Under the pieces are notes generated by a model. That model made no database searches and was not told the DNA's origin. It saw nothing but the letters and a program-made list of their open reading frames with translations. Shown piece after piece: positions 56,481-64,000 of a stretch of 64,000 bases of DNA. The position numbers and the translations under genes are program-made. Location: contig NC_041005.1 of NCBI RefSeq assembly GCF_004193775.1, positions 1,676,501-1,740,500 on the forward strand, in the 5' to 3' direction. Position 1 is the stretch's first letter; each line of letters begins with the position of its first letter. The DNA is from Glycine soja. Its lineage: Eukaryota > Streptophyta > Magnoliopsida > Fabales > Fabaceae.

Positions 56481-59400
56481 GAAGGAAAGGAACCCATCAT
56501 GACTCTTGGATGTTTTCAACTTTCAAATGTTTGGGAAACAAACACAAGGATTATAAATGGATTGAATTCTTATAATTTTTTTTTTAGAGGAAGAGTTTTC
56601 AATTTTTTGATAACCTGATTTTGGAGTTTTTACTAAGATGGTCTAGTAGTTGGGATTTTAGTAATTAATGTGGAATCTTAAATTTAAACTTCATTAATTA
56701 CCATTATTGTATATTTAAAAAAAAAAAATGGGCTGCTTTCTGTCATCAAGGGTCTCTACTGTCTATAAGATTAGAGATCCCTATAAGCACGTTGCTGTTT
56801 GATTTTCGCCTTTGTTTAGACATCTAATCACGAGTAAAATAAAGATAGGATGGTTTTTTTTTTAGAAAAAAAAAATATAATGGATTCCTTCTTAATTCTA
56901 CGGTTCTACCACATTTCATTATATTATATTTTAATAAAACAGATAATTTAACTAACTAAATTTTATTCCTTATGAGCCGAATGTTATCCTGAGATTTGTC
57001 TTGACCTTGAGGGTTTATTTACTTATTTTCCTATGATCAGTCTCTATCTTTGCCAGCTTGTATCGTTGGCGGGAACATGGTTTAATGTTTCATTGCGGGA
57101 TTGTCCTAGCTAGAATTCACGCGCCTTGGGTATTTCTTGGTGTTGCTACCTCCTTCCCAGATTATTTCTACATTAACTTATGTAGTAGTTGGTTGTTATG
57201 GAGATATAAGATTAGTTCACTGATTAAAAAAATAATAAATGAAGGATGGAAGATTGTAAATTCAAATCTCATTAAAAAAAAAAGTTATTAGTTATTAGTT
57301 ATTATTATGCTCGCAAATTGTCTTATGTATCGTGAAATCGTCACTACAAATTACAATTCGGTGGATTGGCCAATAATTATGCTAGCTATATATTCTGTTA
57401 ACATGTTTTTTTTATTAATTTTTTAATAAAAATATTAAAGAAATATAGTATTAGTTATTAACATTTGTTTTGGCCTGATACCATTAAGAGAGGGAGTGAC
57501 TTGTTTCTTTGAATTCAATAAAAAAAATTCAATGCAAGTGAAATAAAAAATATATATACGCATATCAAAATAATGGAGGATAAAAAGACAAAAAAATACA
57601 CAATGATATAAAAATATACGTTAACATTAGTTTAGTTATAAATATAACCTATGTTAAAAACATATAGCAACCAAAACAATTGACACTAGTAAGAGTGGCT
57701 CCTCCCACACTCTTGAAGAAAAAAAACACAAATGCATTATTGTGAAAACAATCTAGGATGATACCTCCGAAATCCTATGTACCAAAAATAGTCCTTGTGG
57801 TGCAAGTTGTTTACAGACTACACTCTTTGCATAAATTGTTTTTTAAAACACCTATTATTGCCCGAAAGTCCTTTTTCATTGAAACAACAATATTTCAATT
57901 CTCTTTGGAATAAACTTACTACAAGTATAGAACTCACAATGAGAAAGAACAAAAAATGTTGAAGGATGAAATCATTCTTTAATTTACATTTTTTCAAATC
58001 ACTCAAATTCTTCAAGAAGGTATTTTTTGTAGTTAATGTGTTTTCTTAACTTTTGCTAGTTTTTTAGAAAGAACTATGTGAGTTCAGAAAATATCATTCT
58101 TAATTTGTGGAGTGTTCAACTTGTTTTAGTTGAAAAATACAAAGTAGTTAAAGAGTAAAATCGAAAAGTGAAAAACTTACAATCACCATCTGCTTTTAAC
58201 TGATGTTGTTCTAAATCCAAAAATGAAACAAACATAATTTCACCATGTTGCCCTCTTCTTGTGAATCTGTCACGATGGATTATTATTGTCTTATTATTAT
58301 AGGGTACAGTCACTATAGGAAGGACTGCTAAATATGGATCGGTTCAAATCTCCATTCGTTCCACGTTTGGGATGCGGTTGAGGAAAGTTTCTGTCTGCCA
58401 TATTCTTATTCCCTCACTTTTACCAAATCCTCAAAAGAAGGAAAAAGCGTGCTCTGCAAATATTTATGGTCCTTTTACGAATTAGTTATACTGATTTTTA
58501 TTTTTTTTACAACACTTTTTCCCCTCTCTTTTCAATATCTTACCCTTTTATTTTATTTTTCATTCTATTGAATATAGTTTTATGAATTAATTATATAATT
58601 TGCGTACGTATTTCTTTTATAACATTTTATATTTTTTTTTCTCTTTTCAATATCTTATCCACTTTATTTTATATTTTTCTGACCATTGCTCTCTTAATTG
58701 TAAAACAATTATAAAAATCATAAAAATATAATTTCACTTAAAATATAATTGGGAATGGAATTTTAAAGAAAAATAAAAATGATTTAATTAAACATAAAAT
58801 ATTTATATAAAAATTGCTTGGTTTATTTAGTGCAGATTTTGTATCAAATTAATTAATTTCTATGTTGAAAGATTTTCTTAATTAATTTTAATTTTAATAA
58901 AAAAAACTGTTGGAGTATATGAAAGGTATTTTGTTAAGGTTATTCTCTTATGAAAACTCCTGTTTCTATTCATTTTATAAGTGGCGAGGAAAAGAAAATA
59001 AAATAAGAATTGATCGTAGTGTTTGGACTATTTTTCAAAATTAGCCAAAAGGATAGATCATATTTCATAGATGAAGCATTTCATGAGAAATGAAAGTAAT
59101 GTGGAGCATAGGGTTTTTGTTGTTGTGGTTATCTGATTGTTAATAAATATTAATTATTGTATTTGTTATAGTTAAATATTACGGTATATTTGATTTGGTT
59201 TTATTTTTTATTCTGAATGTTATCTGAGAAGTTATAAATAATGACATTTATTAGTAAGATTTAATTTTCAATACTATAAAATTATGAATATTATGTTATT
59301 TTTTAATATTATTTAATATATTGCATTAAAAATGGAATAAAAGTATTATTTAATTATTATCAACTTAACTATAATTTATATTAATTCCTTAAAAAATAAG

Positions 59401-59667
59401 TTTACACCATTAAATTTTGAAACACTAACTTTACCCGTTCAACAACCCTCAGTCTTTTTTATTTTTTACGAGATGTATCTTCTGTGCTCAAGGTGGATAG
59501 CACTAATATGAAAGAAGTCTAATAGATGGCCCCGGTTTAATAAAAGCTGAACAGAAATTAATTACGAAAGCAATCCTTAATCCCTTTTTAGTACACAGAA
59601 TGAAGAGATTTAAACTAGTTTCTGCGGCTTTAATTTTTGAGTTTTGTTGACGTTTCTTTTGCTACAG
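56481..59667. other. AT-rich intergenic region after the FD-like gene
   Basis: No further bZIP exon was found between the gene and the relic exon at 59.67 kb, and no gene or clear transposon border was recognised. Confidence 0.55.
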
Positions 59668-59744
59668 TTGCAAATCCGCTTGAAGGCACTGCAGCGCCTC
59701 CCAAAATGTGCACTATGTATAGAACCTCCACATCTCCATTTTGA
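59668..59744 (+). pseudogene. Relic duplicate of the FD-like last exon
   Basis: After TTTGCTACAG, a plausible splice acceptor like that of the real exon (TTGTTACAG), 77 bases match the FD-like last exon, especially the second half: TGTATAGAACCTCCACATCT is close to TGTGTAGAACCTCATCATCT, and CCATTTTGAGAAG is identical. It is 7 bases shorter than the 84-base original, so the entry frame cannot reach the SAP motif; that motif (YRTSTSPF and stop) survives only in another frame. It is probably what remains of a tandem FD-like copy. Confidence 0.8.
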
Positions 59745-59761
59745 GAAGCATCACTCGCAAC

Positions 59762-59789
59762 GCAATTTGCAATTTGCAATTTGCAATTT
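59762..59789. repeat. Four tandem GCAATTT units
   Basis: Four perfect 7-bp units start 18 bases after the stop codon of the relic FD-like exon. Confidence 0.9.
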
Positions 59790-61139
59790 GCGAAGGAGTC
59801 AAAATTTGAGTTTTGCTACATTCTGCTCCAACAAGAACAACTCCCTTTATTATCTGAAATTGGGATATTCGCGGCTGATTCAATTTGGTTTAAGAACTAA
59901 TTTAATTAAATTTAATTGATTTGATTCCGTTTGGTTTTTATAAATTTTTTTTAACTCAACCCAACCCAATCCATTCATAAACGGATTGATTTGGTTTGCA
60001 CAAAGCAATTACTCATTTAAATTTGATTTTTTTCCTTAGAACTACTATTTTATATCATAATTCATTCAAATATCCAATACAATTAACATAATATTATCAA
60101 ATGTCTTAAAGTAATAAAATTGATTCATTTAATACCCATTAACATGATATTCTAAAATACACTAATACAAATTAAGACAAAATATTTTTCAACGAGATTT
60201 ATAATAACCCGAATTACAACTATTTTCCTACAAACTAATTTCTTGTAATAAATTTTGCTACAACTAAATTTGTTATAATTAGATTTGCTTAAACAAATGA
60301 ATAAATTATGATTCATTAATATTATAAATATGACAAAAAAAATAAATATGAAAAAATGTGAAACAAATAATAATGTACGTGAAAGTAATAACTTAATAAG
60401 TTTGAACACCAGTAATTTGAACATTTACAGTTACAACACTTGGAGTCTCAATATTAACAATATTCAAAACCAAATCAAACAACTCTAAAAAATTTGATCT
60501 GTTCGATTTTGATTAAATCTATAAATCTAAACTCATGACTCAATTTGTCATGAAGGATTTTGATTGTTTCTGTTTGATTTTGACATAAATATATAAAATA
60601 ACTCAACTCAAAATATTCAAATTAATTTAAGTCAATTTTAATTTATAAATGACTCTATTATAAACACCCCTAATTTAAAAAAGGAGGACCAAGTGGCAAT
60701 GGTCACCCATGTTGTTGTTTCATCTTTATTTCTTTCTTAATATTTTTTCTTTTTTCTTTTATAAAAAGACAATCTTCCTTCTATAGTATTTTTCAGGTCA
60801 GAAAAAAAAACAGAGAGAAAAATTATACAAATTAAATGGAAAGTGGACTCAATCAAATCATGAAAATATGTTTATTTTAAATATTATTATGTATCACTGA
60901 TGAACCAAAAATTTTAATTACTAGGTAAAAAATTCCTAAAAAATCGTGTAAAGGATTACCTAAAATAATAACGTAAAGAGTTGTAATCATTTAATAAAGA
61001 AAAGTCATACAATAAGTTTTTTAAACTTTTATTAAAACTACTTAAAAGTTATATCTATTCTGATTTTTTTTATTAGTTGAGTATGTAAGAATTTTTAACA
61101 TTTAGATGTTAAAATCCTTATTTATAATCACAGATATAA

Positions 61140-61514
61140 TATTTAGGTTAAATTATAGTTTTATATCTCTTTATTTATTTTTTTTCAGAAAGTTATTCTC
61201 TTTATTTTTTTGATCTGTGATTTTAGTTTTCACATTTAAAATTTTTTAATTTTGATCAAATTTTTAATTTTATATATGTTTGTTCCTTTTAATTTTTATA
61301 TTTTAATTAATTAAATTATTTTTTATGATACCTAAATGAATATATTAAATTTATGATTTAATTTGATTAAAATAAAAGAAATAAAATATGAAAAATTATG
61401 AATTAAACTAAAATTGTATTTTTTTTAAATACAAAACTAAAATTGTAGAAAAAAATAATGAGACTTATCCCAAATAATAATTAAATGAGACTAAAATTAC
61501 AATTTATCTTAATA
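61140..61514. repeat. Inverted-repeat element candidate
   Basis: The left arm 61140-61169 (TATTTAGGTTAAATTATAG...) and the inverted right arm 61487-61514 (TATTAAGATAAATTGTAATT...) agree over most of about 28 bases. The ends resemble a common dicot repeat type, but no target duplication was found. Confidence 0.4.
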
Positions 61515-64000
61515 TTTATAAGAAGAAAGGGTTGAAATTATTAATTGATAACTTGCTGATAAAATGTGATGGAACTTGTGAACATCAAAATAAAAATCCA
61601 AAGAATCTTAGCAGCTTGATTGACCTTTCAAAACTTTGCATCCACACTCGGATTTCATGGGTTAGGGAGTTTCATGTGCATTATCAAAACCAATAATCTC
61701 CTGATTTCCAGTTAGAAGATGCGTTTCCATAAAACAGTTTTAATTTTACGCCACCCTAAAACTTAATATCGAAAATAGTAATATGTAACTAATAATTAAA
61801 GTAACTTAAATTGAACCATATATAAACAGAATAATGGTATACAAATATTTATTTATTTTAAATACTTTACCAATACTTTTTATTTATCTTTATCTATTTT
61901 TCCTATTACATAAAAAATCTTATCATACCTATATTTTTCTATATTTTCTCTATCTCTCGTGTCTCATATCACAATAAATGTCTATGAAAAATTGTCCATA
62001 TAAACATGACCGCTAAAGCAGAAAGGGATATTGAAAGCAAGTTAGACCTATACATCATCAGAAAAAGGACGACACATTACATAAAAAAGAGTACTAGTAT
62101 TTAAGAGATAATAATGCTAGGTAACGCAACACCCAAATTTCAAATTAAACAGGGGTTTTGAAGGTGCTAGGATAAATTGAATCTGGACATCTCATTGTTG
62201 AATCAAGTAAACTTGGGTCCTAATTGTTTCATAATTGAATCTTCTTTTGTATTTTGAGAATCTCATTCTGTCTATTTTTTCTTTTTATTATCTGATATTG
62301 CTACTTTTGCATTTGTTCACATAATACAAGAGTTTAAAGAGTCTGATAATGATAAATTAATCCAAACCCATGGATATAATACTTTGATTTAGATTCCTTT
62401 ACTGTTACTTTTAAATATACTTTTCCATTGCTGTAAAACAAAATACTTTGCCTACATCACACCACAGTTTTTTTTTTTTTTATGTAGACAAAAAGGATAA
62501 AAGGCGAAAATAAACAAAATTAACAGTAATAATAATAATAGTAATATATATAAACAAACTTTCTATTCTTTGAGGTCCCATAATTTTTAGCTCTAATAAA
62601 CTTATACATTTTTATATCTTTTTTTCTTCAATCATTAGTTATGTGTGATGCATGACTTTTGCTTAAATTTAACCGACTGCTGTAGTTGGCATTTATCAGA
62701 AACAAAAACAATCATGTTTTATGTGACTACGAAATAACTTCCAAGATAATGGATGAAAACAGGAAAATACTTATTTAAAGAATATCTTAAAAATTATTTC
62801 TTAAGATAATTATATTTAAAAGTAGATCCTGATTAGAGAATAATTTTTATTTTTAGCAAGTAAAGCAACACAATATAAAAAAAGCAACATATAATTTTAA
62901 TACAAAAAAGAATACCATTTGAAAATATTGTTTTTAACTGACAAGTGTAATCCATACTTTTTTATATCTTTAAGTACAATGAAAAAAGAAGAAGTTGCAT
63001 AGATTTTTTATAAAATATTTTTTTAGTAAATTAATTTTCAGACATAAATATATGATGACTAAGTAGTCCATTAATGTCATAATTCCGTTATACCTTAGTA
63101 AAATGTAGTATTAATAACACATCACAATTAAATTAAATTTCTTTTTAAATAATAATAATAATTGTAATAATAATATCAAATTATCACAACTCAAATGTCA
63201 AAAACTAAGTTGTTGGATTAATAAAGTATCATGCTTAAATTAATTCTTTTTTTTAAAGAAATAATACTAATATAAAGAATAAATTATAATAACGGCGACG
63301 TATTTGATAAAAGAGCACCAAATTTCAAAACTCATATCACACATCAATTTATTGGATTAATAAATTGTCCTTTTTCATTTATTTATTTATATTAATGAAT
63401 TGATTACGTGCCTTGCTTAAAGTAACTAATTCTTGTTTTAATAATAATAATAACATAAAAGAGAAAGTCAAAAGCACTTAGTTGTCATAGCTTAGATGTA
63501 CAAAAAAAAAGATTAACAAGATATCACATTTCCGTTAACTCATTTAATCATAACTAAAATAATTTAAATATTTATAATCAATTAGTTGATATTGATAATG
63601 AACCTAATTTTAATAAAATAAACATTTTATAAAAATATGATATGTTAATATAAATAAATAATTTTATTTATTTAAATTTATGTCATAAATAACACATAAA
63701 TAATATGCAAAGCTGTTGTAAAAAAATACCAAGTGTGAGAAATAAATGGCGCAAGATTATTTCAATTTTAATAGTTTTAAAATCAAGTCTTATATAAGCA
63801 ATCACATTAAATATTTATTTTGAGAGAAAATTTTATTATTTATAATAATCTTACCTAACTTAAACGGAACATACATATCATCTACACAAGAAAAACAATG
63901 ACAAAAAGAAAGAAAAAATGGTCTCAGCTTGAACAGTTGAGAATTTTTTGAGCAAAAAAAAATATTTATCCAAATAATACAAAAACAAATTAACATAAAT

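Larger units (their letters stand above)
59745..64000. other. AT-rich, gene-poor end of the window
   Basis: Contains a GCAATTT minisatellite at 59.76 kb, a possible inverted-repeat element at 61.14-61.51 kb and otherwise A/T-rich sequence with short open frames that match nothing I know. Confidence 0.6.

Noticed and set aside
59870..60670. Possible hAT-like element with GGGTGTT-type ends
   Set aside because: The left end is too degenerate and no target duplication was found; it could be any old AT-rich repeat.
1..64000. CRISPR arrays, rRNA, tRNA and known miRNA sequences
   Set aside because: None was seen by eye on either strand; this is a eukaryotic nuclear region. A tRNA or miRNA model search would be needed to exclude small RNA genes firmly.

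Overview
This window is nuclear DNA of a flowering plant. The evidence is GT-AG introns in nearly every gene, long AT-rich intergenic tracts, a complete Ty1/copia retrotransposon, small DNA transposons with clear target-site duplications, and plant-type gene families. The look of the genes and repeats suggests a legume of the soybean group, but that is an inference. I found no prokaryotic features, rRNA, tRNA or CRISPR array.

Layout. 1-5.4 kb is AT-rich intergenic DNA. 5.4-15.5 kb holds a tandem pair of four-exon genes for secreted thioredoxin-fold (DsbA-like) proteins; the second copy carries a 369-bp transposon in intron 2, and the first copy preserves the matching empty site. 15.6-16.1 kb is a decayed RNase H-like fragment. 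17.5-20.5 kb is the eight-exon gene for proteasome lid subunit RPN3. 22.25-27.07 kb is a complete 4.8-kb copia element on the minus strand with identical LTRs and one uninterrupted polyprotein frame. 30.0-31.5 kb is an alpha-expansin. 33.5-34.4 kb holds relics of a SurE-type phosphatase gene and of a hAT transposase C-terminus. 35.5-38.0 kb is an Abitram (Simiate/FAM206) homologue. 40.3-41.8 kb, minus strand, is a UPF0496/DUF677 membrane-associated protein with a 43-nt first coding exon. 46.5 kb has a second RNase H-like relic. 47.3-52.2 kb is a LARP1-type La-motif protein whose large intron 4 contains a 920-bp hAT-type and a 230-bp Mutator-type non-autonomous transposon, each with an exact target duplication. 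55.0-56.5 kb is an FD-like bZIP factor ending in an SAP motif, with a decayed copy of its last exon 3.2 kb downstream. 56.5-64 kb is AT-rich and gene-poor.

The genes do not form a pathway; they are a typical mix of housekeeping (RPN3, LARP1, Abitram), cell-wall (expansin), secretory (thioredoxin-fold) and developmental (FD-like) genes. Exon models were built by hand from frame, GT-AG borders and protein continuity, and in all eight the coding length is a multiple of three. I see no convincing undescribed system. The most informative signals are the very young copia insertion, the filled/empty site pair in the tandem duplicates, the two transposons in one LARP1 intron, and the FD last-exon relic.
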